Shown here: in pieces, positions 1 to 8,438 of the stretch
How the letters are laid out: each line of letters starts with the position of its first letter
How positions within the stretch are numbered: the first letter of the stretch is position 1
NCBI RefSeq assembly: GCF_900114705.1
Contig: NZ_FOTW01000039.1
Coordinates: forward strand, 1 to 39,236
Length of the DNA stretch: 39,236 nt
Origin: Rugamonas rubra
GTDB taxonomy: Bacteria > Pseudomonadota > Gammaproteobacteria > Burkholderiales > Burkholderiaceae_D
Reading direction: 5' to 3'
Notes under the pieces: generated by a model
The model's database searches: none
What the model saw: the letters and a program-made list of their open reading frames with translations, nothing else
Told to the model about the DNA's origin: nothing
Position numbers and translations under genes: made by a program

Positions 1-197
1 CGCCACTCGACGGCCTCGTTTTCGAGAAACCGGTACGTGGCGATGGTTTCGCCCCAGCCGTTGCACGACTTGGGGATGCTGGCCGCCGGCCTATCCGAAA
101 AGCGCTCCATGATCTTCCTTGCGCGCCTGTCGAGGCGGGCATCCCCAAGGTAAAGTTCAGCAAATTCCACGTCCGTCCAGTGCGTCGATTCAGTCAT
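1..197 (-). CDS. IS4/Tn5-type transposase, N-terminal part (cut by window edge)
   Basis: Reading the minus strand from the ATG at 197 gives an open frame of 65 codons to the window edge. It contains LGDARLDRRARKIMERF, then ASIPKSCNGWGETIATYRFLEN. This matches the N-terminal DNA-binding domain of IS4-family (Tn5-like) transposases, which has the pattern GDxRLxxR ... SIPxxCxGWxExxAxYRFxxN. The DDE catalytic core would lie outside the window, so I cannot say whether the element is intact. No terminal inverted repeat was identified in the 200 bases upstream. The call is based on a family motif recognised by eye. Confidence 0.75.
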   Translation of the reverse strand, partial: MTESTHWTDVEFAELYLGDARLDRRARKIMERFSDRPAASIPKSCNGWGETIATYRFLENEAVEW

Positions 198-413
198 AAT
201 TGCTTGAGGCAAAAGACAAGAGTAAACCTGAAATTTCAAGGGTTTACAACACAATTCGCAAGTGCTTGAATGTTAACGGTTTTTCCCGGCACCGGTGTTG
301 TCTGTCGGGCATTCTTGGCGGACTGGAGATGTGTATAAACCTATGCCTTCGAACGTTGTCAAATCGACTCCGATATTTTGACTTCTTGGAGTCCCAAGGA
401 GCATAACCTCAAG

Positions 414-893
414 ATGCGTTTCGCGCGCTCGTTGCGTATGAACTTCCAACAGGTTGGGGATGCAAAAGCGGTCAATGAGGCAATTACACAAGAACTTGAT
501 GCTACGTCACGTCATTTACTTGAGTCTTGGCAATCTGAAATTGAGTTTCACCGTAAGAAGTACCCTGGCCTTCTGCGCGTTCGCCAGTTTCTGGCTTGGG
601 TTGAGTTTTGGGTGCTTCATTTTATCTGGGGGAATGGCGAGAGTATTTCTAAGCTGCTGCGGACGATCATTATTGTGATGATGATCATTGCTGCCTACGA
701 TGCAAATGCTTCCAGCGGCGCGGCCACGATCCTAGACTACTGGGAGAGTCTGAAGGCCGCTCCGGCAATATTCCTCGGGACACTTTCTCGTCCATCCCAC
801 ACTATCGCAGCCGCGTCGGCGATCGTTGCTGCAAGGCTAATTGCGTTATCGTTGCTCACCGCGCTCCTGGTCAAGCGCTTTGGTCGCCGATGA
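414..893 (+). CDS. Membrane protein, first gene of a three-gene operon with a nucleotidyltransferase
   Basis: About 159 residues from the ATG at 414. An AAGGAG box lies about 13 bases upstream, and a TTG at 378 is an alternative start. The first half is soluble and helical. A hydrophobic segment (TIIIVMMIIAAY) lies near residues 90-105, and a second (SAIVAARLIALSLLTALLV) near the C-terminus ends in a basic KRFGRR tail, so two membrane helices are likely. The stop codon overlaps the next start (ATGA at 890-893), which implies translational coupling to the nucleotidyltransferase. I do not recognise the family. It could be the membrane effector of a defence or toxin-antitoxin-like locus, but that is inference from context. 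Confidence 0.6.
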   Translation: MRFARSLRMNFQQVGDAKAVNEAITQELDATSRHLLESWQSEIEFHRKKYPGLLRVRQFLAWVEFWVLHFIWGNGESISKLLRTIIIVMMIIAAYDANASSGAATILDYWESLKAAPAIFLGTLSRPSHTIAAASAIVAARLIALSLLTALLVKRFGRR

Positions 894-1513
894 ATATACA
901 CTTTTACGCGTTTGGCTCGATTTGCCGGGGTGAAGTTGATAAGTCATCAGATGTCGACCTCCTTGCCTGCATCACAGGGCCCAATTCTGACATCGACACT
1001 GAAAAATTTTCGGTATATCAGCATGATCGATTGCGCAGCCTATGGGCAGAAGGAAATCCGTTTGCTTGGCACCTCCATTTGGAATCTAGGCTATTGTTTT
1101 CGTCAGATGGTATAGACTTCATCGCGTCGCTGGGAGCTCCCGTAGCCTACACAGCTGGAGCGGAGGACTGCGAAAAGTTCGCTAACCTTTTTTCTGATTC
1201 GTTTAATCAACTATCGAAAACCCGAGTGAACGCCACTTTCAATCTGTCTTGCATGTTCCTAGGTATTAGAAACTTTGCCACCTGCTATTCTATCTGGCGT
1301 GGCCATCCCGTTTTTTCAAGGAGATCACCCTTGTTGATTGATGTGCCTCTGAGCGTGGACGCAGAAGCATTTGGCGTCCTCACGCGCGCGCGAGTGTTGT
1401 CAACGCGGGGGATTGGCCTTGCGCTGTCGGACGAAGAGGTTATGCTTGTACTCAGGGCGGTTCCTTCCATCCAAACCTGGATACGTCAACTACTCGCAGA
1501 GGTAAGAGGATGA
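890..1513 (+). CDS. MNT-type nucleotidyltransferase domain protein
   Basis: 207 residues. The N-terminus carries the polymerase-beta-type nucleotidyltransferase signature: GSICRGEV at residues 9-16 followed by SSDVDLL, with the paired aspartates about a dozen residues after the GS. Such enzymes transfer nucleotide monophosphates to proteins or small molecules. The C-terminal half is helical and contains LSCMFLGIRNFATCYS and SRRSPLL, resembling the substrate-binding helical part found in other small stand-alone nucleotidyltransferases. It overlaps both neighbours by four bases, so all three genes are probably made together. It could act as the antitoxin or modifier of a partner, as in MNT/HEPN pairs, but no clear HEPN RxxxxH motif was seen in either neighbour. 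Confidence 0.75.
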   Translation: MNIHFYAFGSICRGEVDKSSDVDLLACITGPNSDIDTEKFSVYQHDRLRSLWAEGNPFAWHLHLESRLLFSSDGIDFIASLGAPVAYTAGAEDCEKFANLFSDSFNQLSKTRVNATFNLSCMFLGIRNFATCYSIWRGHPVFSRRSPLLIDVPLSVDAEAFGVLTRARVLSTRGIGLALSDEEVMLVLRAVPSIQTWIRQLLAEVRG

Positions 1514-1833
1514 CTGAATTCAACAATCGCATTGCCGCTCAGCGAGAAGTGCTTCTCGCTGTGAACAGCGCGCATTGGCGCGAGGAACTCTACGGAATGT
1601 CTAGTGGAGCACTTGACCGCTGGGTGCAAGCCAACAGCCTCAATCGAAGCTCTAAATTGGTGGGTCTGCTCGTAGAGGTCGCGGGTAAGCTATTTTTTCT
1701 TGCCAACAAGAGCCAAGAGCAGGTAACTGCCGAATACCGCCTTCATTCCTCCGAAGTTTCTGAACTTACTGAAGCAATTCGACTTGAGGTTCAGCAATTA
1801 AGAGTTTTCGGTACTAATACGGATAAAACCTAA
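1510..1833 (+). CDS. Small helical protein, third gene of the nucleotidyltransferase operon
   Basis: 107 residues with no recognised family. The start codon overlaps the stop of the nucleotidyltransferase gene (ATGA at 1510-1513), and a purine-rich GGTAAGAGG stretch lies just upstream. The sequence looks mostly helical with alternating charged and hydrophobic residues (EYRLHSSEVSELTEAIRLEV), so it may form a helical bundle or bind a partner. The tight packing with the preceding two genes indicates a joint function. It may be the regulated partner of the nucleotidyltransferase, but nothing in the sequence proves this. Confidence 0.6.
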   Translation: MTEFNNRIAAQREVLLAVNSAHWREELYGMSSGALDRWVQANSLNRSSKLVGLLVEVAGKLFFLANKSQEQVTAEYRLHSSEVSELTEAIRLEVQQLRVFGTNTDKT

Positions 1834-2142
1834 AAGAACTTCGGTCTAGTCAGTAGGGTTGACCTGGTCAATCTGTGTGAACGCACCTACTCGGCACTTG
1901 ACCACCCGGTGCAACTGAACTGGCGTAGTCGTTCCAATTTACGCTACGTGGCTGCCAATAAAGATGTACCAATGTCAGCAATGGCGAAGCGGAAGTTCGA
2001 AAAACATATTCTCAACTTGCTGTGATGGCTCCGCCGCTCGTGCTGATATCGCGTGCTTGATTGCGCTCTATAATTTTGCAGTGCTTGCGTTTTACGAGAA
2101 TGGATGGCGGCTTAGATGCGAATACTCACTGAACCGTCGGGC
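1834..2142. other. Intergenic stretch without recognised features
   Basis: This 309-base stretch lies between two converging genes. The open frames crossing it have no convincing ribosome binding site and no recognisable protein. No strong intrinsic terminator was seen. The base composition is intermediate between the accessory genes to the left and the core genes to the right, so it probably marks the boundary between acquired and core DNA. Confidence 0.5.
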
Positions 2143-2769
2143 TCAGGAGCGGCCGATGCGCATGTCGAACTTCCAGGTGAGCAGGCGTAGCAGGGTGATG
2201 AAGGTGGCGCTGGCCCACAGCGCGAAGTCGTCCGGCACGTCGGTCTTCATCAGCAGGATGTAGAGCCAGCAGCCGAAGAAGGCGCAGATGGCGTAGGGCT
2301 TGCCGTCGCGGAAGACCATCGGCACCTCGTTGCAGACGATGTCGCGCAGCACGCCGCCGAAGATGCCGGTGATCACCCCCATCATCGAGGCGATGAACAC
2401 CGGCATGTGCGCCGCCTGCGCCTGCGACACGCCGGCCACGGCGAACAGGCCCAGGCCGATGGCGTCGGCGACGACGATCAGGCGTTCGGAGACGATTTGG
2501 CGCAGGGTGCGGATCAAGGGCGAGGCGATCAGGGCCAGCACGAAGATCAAAATCGCGTATTCCTGGTGCTGGACCCAGAACAGCGGGCGCTTGTCGAGCA
2601 GGATGTCGCGCAGGGTGCCGCCGCCGAAGGCGGTGATGAAGGCCACGGTGAACACGCCGACCAGGTCCATGCGCTTGCGGCGCGCCTCGATGAAGCCGGA
2701 GAACGCGCCCACCAGGATCGCCACGATTTCAATGATGGTGATCAGGGAGACGTGCGGCATGTGCTTCAT
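2143..2769 (-). CDS. Trimeric intracellular cation (TRIC) channel family protein
   Basis: 208 residues, almost entirely hydrophobic with about six or seven predicted membrane helices. Two internally repeated halves each carry a glycine-rich hinge: GGGTLRD near residue 50 and GGVLRD near residue 137. This is the signature of the bacterial TRIC (formerly UPF0126, YadS-like) family of homotrimeric cation channels of the inner membrane. The length matches the family. It stands alone, pointing away from the Smr gene. The family assignment is firm, while the ion carried and the physiological role are unknown. Confidence 0.9.
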   Translation of the reverse strand: MKHMPHVSLITIIEIVAILVGAFSGFIEARRKRMDLVGVFTVAFITAFGGGTLRDILLDKRPLFWVQHQEYAILIFVLALIASPLIRTLRQIVSERLIVVADAIGLGLFAVAGVSQAQAAHMPVFIASMMGVITGIFGGVLRDIVCNEVPMVFRDGKPYAICAFFGCWLYILLMKTDVPDDFALWASATFITLLRLLTWKFDMRIGRS

Positions 2770-2900
2770 GTTTGGGACTTGGCAAGGTTGTTAATGCCAT
2801 AGGTTAACATGAGGCAGCTGCCAGCGGGGGTGGTTTTGTTGCTGGGTTGGAAGTGCTTACCCCGCCAACCAAGCTGAGTGGCGGGCTGGCGTCACCAGTT

Positions 2901-2944
2901 GGGGTCAGACTCCCCGCCTTGGCGCCGTACGGGGTCTGACCCCC
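2901..2944. repeat. Palindromic GGGGTCAGA...TCTGACCCC repeat
   Basis: The arms GGGGTCAGACTCCCCG (2901-2916) and CGGGGTCTGACCCC (2930-2943) are inverted copies with a one-base bulge. The element resembles the GGGGTCAG arm of the larger inverted repeat at 30102-30207, so both may belong to one REP-like intergenic repeat family of the host. It may also act as a transcriptional barrier between the two minus-strand genes. Confidence 0.6.
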
Positions 2945-2965
2945 GCCACGCCTTGGGGTAGGCGG

Positions 2966-3634
2966 CTAGCGTTGCGGCAGCAGGGCGGCGCGCAGCAGCA
3001 CCACCAGGGCGCCTTCGCCGCCGTCGGACGGACGGGCGACGCAGAAGGCCACCACTTCCTCTTTTTGCACCAGCCAGCTGTGCACCATCGACTTGAGCAC
3101 CGGCTCCTGGCTCTTCGAGCCGAAGCCCTTGCCGTGGATTACGCGCACGCAGCGGTAGTTGCGCAGCGCGGCGCGGCGCAGGAACTCGCCGAGGCCGTCG
3201 CGCGCCTCGTCGCGGCGCAGGCCGTGCAGGTCCAGGTCGTCCTGGATCGGCCAGTGGCCCTTGCGCATCTTGCGCACCACATCGGGGCCGACGCCGGGCG
3301 CCGCGTAGTTCAGCGCCGGGTCCTCCTCCATGTAGTGGTCGACCTCGAACAGGTCGGACAGCGACTCGCGCAGCACCGCCTGGTCGTCCTCTTCCTGGGT
3401 GCGCGGCCGGGTGGGCGCGGCCGGCGCGGCGCCGGCCTTGGGCAGGCTCGGCACGAAGCGGTTCTGCTCCGGCATGCGCTTGACGCCGCCCACGCTGGAC
3501 TGGAACAGGTTGGCCTCGACCGCCTGCACCTTCTCGCGCTTTTCGCGCTCGGCCTTGGCCACGGCGCGCACGTCGGCCTGTTCCTTGAGCTGCTTGGCCA
3601 AGGACTTCAGGTCGGCGAAGTCTTTCAATCCCAT
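2966..3634 (-). CDS. Smr-domain protein (MutS2 C-terminal-like nuclease family)
   Basis: 222 residues. The N-terminal 60 residues are a charged helical region rich in Lys, Glu and Ala, followed by a Pro/Ala linker. The C-terminal Smr domain shows the LDLHGL motif and the HGKG motif, the two conserved elements of the family. Stand-alone Smr proteins are small cytoplasmic nucleases or nucleic-acid-binding proteins linked to DNA repair or ribosome rescue. The gene lies 12 bases downstream of trxB on the same strand, so the two are probably co-transcribed. No key motif residue is missing. The exact substrate cannot be told from the sequence. Confidence 0.88.
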   Translation of the reverse strand: MGLKDFADLKSLAKQLKEQADVRAVAKAEREKREKVQAVEANLFQSSVGGVKRMPEQNRFVPSLPKAGAAPAAPTRPRTQEEDDQAVLRESLSDLFEVDHYMEEDPALNYAAPGVGPDVVRKMRKGHWPIQDDLDLHGLRRDEARDGLGEFLRRAALRNYRCVRVIHGKGFGSKSQEPVLKSMVHSWLVQKEEVVAFCVARPSDGGEGALVVLLRAALLPQR

Positions 3635-3646
3635 CGCGCGGTCCGC

Positions 3647-4600
3647 TTATTCCTGCGCTTCGAGGAAGCGCTGGGCGTCCAGCGCGGCCATGCAGCCGGT
3701 GCCGGCGCTGGTGATGGCCTGGCGGTAGATGTGGTCCTGCACGTCGCCGGCGGCGAACACGCCGGGCACGTTGGTGGCGGTGGCCATGCCCTCGGTGCCG
3801 GTGCGGGTCTTGATGTAGCCGTTGTGCATGTCCAGCTGGCCTTCGAAGATGCCGGTGTTGGGCTTGTGGCCGATGGCCACGAACAGGCCGTGCACGGTCA
3901 GCTCGGTGACGGCGCCGTCGGTGGTCGACTTGATCTTGACGCCGGTGACGCCGCTGTCGTTGCCGACCACTTCGTCCAGGGTGTGGTTGTACTTCAGCAC
4001 GATCTTGCCTTCGGCGACCTTGGCGTTGAGGCGGTCGATCAGGATGGCCTCGGCGCGGAACTTGTCGCGGCGGTGGATCAGGGTGACCTTGTTGGCGATG
4101 TTCGACAGGTACAGCGCCTCTTCGACGGCGGTGTTGCCGCCGCCGACGACAGCCACTTCCTGGTTGCGGTAGAAGAAGCCGTCGCAGGTGGCGCAGGCCG
4201 ACACGCCCTTGCCCATGAAGGCTTGCTCGGACGGCAGGCCGAGGTACTGGGCCGAGGCGCCGGTCGAGATGATCAGCGTGTCGCAGGTGTATTCATGGCT
4301 GTCGCCGATCAGGCGGATCGGCTTTTCGTTCAGTTTGGCGGTGTGGATGTGGTCGAACACGATGTCGGTGTTGAAACGCTCGGCGTGTTGCAGGAAGCGC
4401 TGCATCAGCTCGGGACCTTGCACGCCCATCGGATCGGCCGGCCAGTTTTCCACGTCGGTGGTGGTCATCAGTTGGCCGCCCTGTTCGACGCCGGTCACCA
4501 GCATCGGTTTGAGGTTGGCGCGCGCGGCGTAGACGGCGGCGCTGTAGCCGGCGGGGCCGGAGCCAAGGATCAGAACGCGGGCGTGTTTGGTAGTCGTCAT
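3647..4600 (-). CDS. trxB: Thioredoxin reductase
   Basis: 317 residues, the usual length. It catalyses NADPH-dependent reduction of thioredoxin in the cytoplasm. The FAD-binding GSGPAGYSAAVYAARA lies at residues 13-28. The redox-active CATC is at 136-139, the NADP-binding GGGNTAVEEA follows about twenty residues later, and the C-terminal FAD motif AAGDV is present. I chose the ATG at 4600 because the protein then begins with MTTTKHARVLILGSGPAG as in relatives; a longer in-frame extension upstream is not family-like. It is divergent from ftsK and is followed closely by the Smr gene, a common betaproteobacterial order. Confidence 0.95.
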   Translation of the reverse strand: MTTTKHARVLILGSGPAGYSAAVYAARANLKPMLVTGVEQGGQLMTTTDVENWPADPMGVQGPELMQRFLQHAERFNTDIVFDHIHTAKLNEKPIRLIGDSHEYTCDTLIISTGASAQYLGLPSEQAFMGKGVSACATCDGFFYRNQEVAVVGGGNTAVEEALYLSNIANKVTLIHRRDKFRAEAILIDRLNAKVAEGKIVLKYNHTLDEVVGNDSGVTGVKIKSTTDGAVTELTVHGLFVAIGHKPNTGIFEGQLDMHNGYIKTRTGTEGMATATNVPGVFAAGDVQDHIYRQAITSAGTGCMAALDAQRFLEAQE

Positions 4601-4905
4601 GGAGGGCTTCTTCAGAAAAAGTGGAGTGGTCCAGAGTTGGGGGCTTGGGCGCAGAGTACAAGGCGGTGTGCCGCGCATTGCAATCGTGCAAGCAATGCAG
4701 GATTATAGTCCAAGCCGGCTAGGCGGTTGAATCAAGAGGGCTGTTTTGCCCGCTATGCCTTAGAATAACCGTATGTGGGTATTTCTTACCCGACAACATT
4801 GCGGTTGAAGCGGAGTTGAAGCGTAGTTGAAGCTGAGCCGAGCCGCAGTGGCGCGCCTATTTTCACCCATTTGTACATGATCCAAGCAGCACAATTCCAG
4901 AGCGT
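4601..4905. promoter_or_regulatory. Divergent trxB/ftsK intergenic region
   Basis: This 305-base region separates the divergent trxB and ftsK genes and must hold promoters for both. No clear -35/-10 pair could be assigned with confidence. A short imperfect tandem repeat of the unit AGTTGAAGC(G) occurs three times at about 4801-4836. No RNA gene or small gene was seen. Confidence 0.45.
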
Positions 4906-7269
4906 ATGACGAAACCCAGCCCCGCAGCAGCCAACAGCTATACCCGCAACGTGACAGAGCGACAACCCTTGCCCAACCGGCTGGTGCGCCTGCTGTCGGA
5001 AGCGCGCTGGTTCGCGCTGGCCGCGCTCGGTCTGTATTTCGTGCTGATTTTGCTCAGCTATTCAAAGGGCGACCCGGGCTGGTCGCACGCAAATGTGGTG
5101 CCCAAGGTACACAATCTGGGCGGCCGCGCCGGCGCCTGGCTGTCCGATTTGTTGCTGTTCATCTTCGGCTTTTCCGCCTGGTGGTGGTGCTTGTGCCTGC
5201 TGCGCATTGTCTGGAACGGCTACCGCCGCCTGACCCGCAAATTCCTCCTGGCGCAGGAAGAGGAAGAAGAGCACCAGCACGAGAACCTGATTCGCATCGT
5301 CGGCTTCGTGCTGCTGTTCATCGGCAGCGTCGGGCTGGAGTTCCTGCGCATGTATTCGCTCAAGGTGCAACTGCCGCGCGCGCCTGGTGGCGTGCTGGGC
5401 CAGCTGGTCGGCCACTCGGCCGACGTCGCCTTCGGCTTCACCGGCGCCACCTTGCTGCTGTTGCTGCTGTTCGGCCTGGGCTTCAGCCTGTTCTTCCAGG
5501 TGTCCTGGCTGGCTGTGGCCGAGCGTATTGGCGGTGGCATCGAGACGGCGATCGATTGGTTCATCCAGCGCTACCAGTACCGCGAGGACCGCCGCCAGGG
5601 CGAGGTGGCCGCCGTCAAGCGCGAGGAGGTGGTGGTCATCGAGCGCGCCAAGCACGTCGAGAAGCATGTGGTGGCGGCGCCGGTCAAGATCGAGCCGCAG
5701 ATCGTCGCCGTGGTCAAGTCCGAGCGGGTCGAGAAGGAGAAGCAGGCCAGCCTGTTCCAGGACCTGAGCGGCGACAGCCAGCTGCCGCCGTTGTCGCTGT
5801 TGGACGAGCCGGCCGCCGTGCAGGAGACAGTGTCGATCGAGACGCTGGAGTTCACCAGCCGCCTGATCGAGAAGAAACTGTCCGACTTCGGCGTCGAGGC
5901 CAAGGTGGTGGCGGCCTATCCCGGCCCGGTGGTGACGCGCTACGAGATCGAGCCGGCCACCGGCGTCAAGGGCAGCCAGATCGTCGGCCTGGCGCGCGAT
6001 TTGGCGCGCTCGCTGTCGCTCACCTCGATCCGCGTGGTCGAAACCATTCCCGGCAAGAACTGCATGGCGCTCGAGCTGCCCAATCCGAAGCGGCAGATCG
6101 TACGCCTGAGCGAGATCGTCGGCTCCAAGGTCTACAACGACAACGCCTCGCCGCTGACGGTGGCGCTGGGCAAGGACATCGCCGGCAAGGCCGTCGTCGC
6201 CGACTTGGCCAAGATGCCCCACCTGCTGGTGGCCGGCACCACCGGCTCGGGCAAGTCGGTCGGCATCAACGCGACCATCTTGTCGCTGCTGTACAAGTCC
6301 GACCCGGCCGACGTGCGCCTGATCCTGATCGATCCGAAGATGCTGGAGATGTCGGTCTACGAGGGCATTCCCCACCTGCTGGCGCCGGTCGTCACCGACA
6401 TGCGCCAGGCCGGCCATGCGCTGAACTGGGCGGTCAACGAGATGGAGCGGCGCTACAAGCTGATGTCCAAGTTGGGCGTGCGCAACCTGGCCGGCTACAA
6501 CGCCAAGATCGCCGAGGCGGCCAAGCGCGAGGAGCACATCCCGAATCCGTTCAGCCTGACGCCGGACTCGCCCGAGCCGCTCGACAAGCTGCCGACCATC
6601 GTCATCATCATCGACGAGCTGGCCGACCTGATGATGGTGGTCGGCAAAAAGGTCGAGGAATTGATCGCCCGTATCGCGCAGAAGGCGCGCGCCGCCGGCC
6701 TGCACTTGATTCTGGCGACGCAGCGCCCATCTGTGGATGTGATCACCGGCCTGATCAAGGCCAACATCCCGACCCGCATCGCCTTCCAGGTGTCGTCGAA
6801 GATCGACTCGCGCACCATTCTCGACCAGATGGGCGCCGAGGCGCTGCTGGGCATGGGCGACATGCTGTACATGCCGCCGGGCACCGGCCTGCCGGTGCGG
6901 GTGCACGGCGCCTTCGTCTCGGACGAGGAGGTGCACCGCGTGGTCAAGCACTTGAAGACCACGGGCGAGCCGAACTATATTGACGGCATCCTCGAGGGCG
7001 GCACGCTCGAAGGCGAGGGCGGCGCGGCCGGCGGCGAGGCCGGCGAGGCGGGCGGCGAGGCCGACCCGATGTACGACCAGGCGGTGCAGGTGGTGTTGAA
7101 GAACCGCCGCGCCTCGATCTCGCTGGTGCAGCGCCATTTGCGCATCGGCTACAATCGCGCCGCCCGCTTGTTGGAACAGATGGAAAACAGCGGCGTGGTG
7201 TCGCCGATGCAGTCGAACGGCAACCGCGATATCCTGGTGCCGGCGGCCAGCGCAAGCGCAGAACAATAA
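4906..7269 (+). CDS. ftsK: DNA translocase FtsK
   Basis: 787 residues. The N-terminal ~200 residues contain about four membrane helices that anchor the protein at the division septum. A charged linker of roughly residues 215-300 follows. The motor domain has Walker A GTTGSGKS at residues 444-451 and Walker B IIIIDELADL, and the QRPSVDVITG stretch is characteristic. After a Gly/Ala/Glu-rich spacer, the C-terminal winged-helix gamma domain (YDQAVQVVLKNRRASISLVQRHLRIGYNRA) reads KOPS polarity signals. FtsK pumps DNA toward dif so that XerCD can resolve chromosome dimers. The gene is complete and lolA follows after 10 bases, with rarA further on, as is usual in betaproteobacteria. Confidence 0.97.
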   Translation: MTKPSPAAANSYTRNVTERQPLPNRLVRLLSEARWFALAALGLYFVLILLSYSKGDPGWSHANVVPKVHNLGGRAGAWLSDLLLFIFGFSAWWWCLCLLRIVWNGYRRLTRKFLLAQEEEEEHQHENLIRIVGFVLLFIGSVGLEFLRMYSLKVQLPRAPGGVLGQLVGHSADVAFGFTGATLLLLLLFGLGFSLFFQVSWLAVAERIGGGIETAIDWFIQRYQYREDRRQGEVAAVKREEVVVIERAKHVEKHVVAAPVKIEPQIVAVVKSERVEKEKQASLFQDLSGDSQLPPLSLLDEPAAVQETVSIETLEFTSRLIEKKLSDFGVEAKVVAAYPGPVVTRYEIEPATGVKGSQIVGLARDLARSLSLTSIRVVETIPGKNCMALELPNPKRQIVRLSEIVGSKVYNDNASPLTVALGKDIAGKAVVADLAKMPHLLVAGTTGSGKSVGINATILSLLYKSDPADVRLILIDPKMLEMSVYEGIPHLLAPVVTDMRQAGHALNWAVNEMERRYKLMSKLGVRNLAGYNAKIAEAAKREEHIPNPFSLTPDSPEPLDKLPTIVIIIDELADLMMVVGKKVEELIARIAQKARAAGLHLILATQRPSVDVITGLIKANIPTRIAFQVSSKIDSRTILDQMGAEALLGMGDMLYMPPGTGLPVRVHGAFVSDEEVHRVVKHLKTTGEPNYIDGILEGGTLEGEGGAAGGEAGEAGGEADPMYDQAVQVVLKNRRASISLVQRHLRIGYNRAARLLEQMENSGVVSPMQSNGNRDILVPAASASAEQ

Positions 7270-7279
7270 GGAAAACAGT

Positions 7280-7915
7280 ATGCAACGTTTCAAAGCGATT
7301 TTCGTCCTGGCCGGCGGCCTGCTGCTGGCCGGTGCGGCCCAGGCCAGCGCGCTGGAGCAGTTCAAGTCCTTCGTCGCCAGCACCAAGTCGGCCAAGGGCG
7401 AGTTCAGCCAGCGGCAGATCAAGAACATGGACGGCGGCAGCACCGCCAAGCCGGCCAGCAACTCGAGCGGCACCTTCGTCTTCGCCCGTCCCGGCAAGTT
7501 CATCTGGACGTACGTGAAACCGTACGACCAGCTGCTGCAGGCCGACGGCGAGCAGCTCTACATCTACGACAAGGACTTGAACCAGGTCACCGTGAAGAAG
7601 CTGGGCGACGCGCTGGGCTCGTCGCCGGCGGCGATCCTGTTTGGCAGCAACGACCTGGAGAAGAACTTCACGCTGGCCGAGGGCGGCACCAAGGAAGGCC
7701 TGGAATGGCTCAAGGCGACGCCCAAGGCCAAGGACACCAGCTTCGAGCAGATCTCCATTGGCCTGCGAAACGGCCTGCCCGAGGCGATGGAACTGAAGGA
7801 CAGCTTCGGCCAGGTGTCCGTGCTGGCCTTCAAGAAGTTCGAAAAGAATCCGGCGCTCGGCGCCAACGCCTTCAAATTCGTCATGCCGAAGGGCGCCGAC
7901 GTCTTCAACAATTAA
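7280..7915 (+). CDS. lolA: Outer-membrane lipoprotein carrier protein LolA
   Basis: 211 residues. It begins with a signal peptide (basic MQRFK, hydrophobic FVLAGGLLLAGAA, cleavage near AQASA), so the mature protein is periplasmic. It receives lipoproteins from LolCDE and passes them to LolB. The LolA fold signature includes KGEFSQRQ near residue 40, GTFVFARPGKFIWTY near residue 70, and the acidic/aromatic DGEQLYIYDKDLNQVTV stretch. A ribosome binding site (AAGGA) overlaps the ftsK stop region 10 bases upstream, so the gene is probably co-transcribed with ftsK. Length and motifs are normal. Confidence 0.95.
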   Translation: MQRFKAIFVLAGGLLLAGAAQASALEQFKSFVASTKSAKGEFSQRQIKNMDGGSTAKPASNSSGTFVFARPGKFIWTYVKPYDQLLQADGEQLYIYDKDLNQVTVKKLGDALGSSPAAILFGSNDLEKNFTLAEGGTKEGLEWLKATPKAKDTSFEQISIGLRNGLPEAMELKDSFGQVSVLAFKKFEKNPALGANAFKFVMPKGADVFNN

Positions 7916-7937
7916 CCATTTGCCCGATCTGGTGAAC

Positions 7938-7967
7938 AACGCCGCTGCCCGGTGGCGCGGCGTTTTT
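7938..7967 (+). terminator. Intrinsic terminator between lolA and rarA
   Basis: The arms AACGCCGC (7938-7945) and GCGGCGTT (7957-7964) form an 8-bp GC-rich stem followed by a short T run. It would end the ftsK-lolA transcript about 38 bases before the rarA start codon, so rarA needs either read-through or a promoter inside this short gap. Confidence 0.7.
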
Positions 7968-8004
7968 CCCGTTGTGGCGACAGCAAACGAATCGACCCAT
8001 CCGC

Positions 8005-8357
8005 ATGGCTGACCTATTTTCCAACGAACCACGGCAGCCCCTGGCCGAGGCGCTGCGGCCCAAGACGCTCGACGAGGTGATCGGCCAGAGCCAGCTGCTC
8101 GGCCCGGGCCGGCCGCTGCGGCTGGCCTTCGAGTCCGGCCGGCCGCACTCGATGATCCTGTGGGGGCCGCCGGGCGTGGGCAAGACCACGCTGGCGCGGC
8201 TCACCGCCAACGCCTTCGACTGCGCCTTCATCGCGCTGTCGGCGGTGTTTTCCGGCGTCAAGGACATCCGCGCCGCGATGGAGCAGGCCGAGCAGAATTT
8301 GGCGATGGGCAAGCACACCATCCTGTTCATCGACGAGATCCACCGCTTCAACAAGGC
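8005..8357 (+). pseudogene. rarA: Host rarA, 5' part, disrupted by element insertion
   Basis: The first 118 codons of the host gene for RarA (MgsA), an AAA+ ATPase acting at stalled replication forks. It has Walker A GPPGVGKT and ends just after Walker B FIDEIHRFNK. Codon use is GC-rich like its neighbours. At 8357 the sequence switches to AT-rich foreign DNA. The missing 3' part resumes at 28546, and joining 8357 to 28551 restores a continuous KAQQDALLPYAES frame. The reading frame does not stop at the junction. It continues 34 codons into the element and ends at 8460, overlapping the start of a second, complete rarA. The truncated product (151 residues) has the ATP-binding half only and lacks the lid and oligomerisation domains. 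Confidence 0.95.
8345..8357. repeat. attL core of the integrated element
   Basis: The 13 bases GCTTCAACAAGGC at this junction match GCTTCCACAAGGC at 28538-28550 with one mismatch. The last seven bases (ACAAGGC) are identical and adjoin the point where host and foreign sequence part. The core encodes the RFNKA residues of host RarA directly after Walker B. Recombination here would restore the uninterrupted host gene. The exact crossover inside the seven bases cannot be placed. Confidence 0.8.
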
Positions 8358-8438
8358 AGTCAAGTTCTTTTTTAATCAATCACTTACGAAGTTCATTGTG
8401 CAGTTAATTGGGCTACACCATCGGTTTTCGTTTTCTAA

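Noticed and set aside
2972..4708. 578-codon plus-strand frame opposite the Smr and trxB genes
   Set aside because: It is a GC-rich shadow frame. Both minus-strand genes have clear catalytic motifs.
5062..7503. 813-codon open frame on the minus strand opposite ftsK and lolA
   Set aside because: It is a typical antisense shadow of GC-rich coding DNA with His/Arg/Gln-rich low-complexity translation and no family motif. FtsK on the plus strand is certain.
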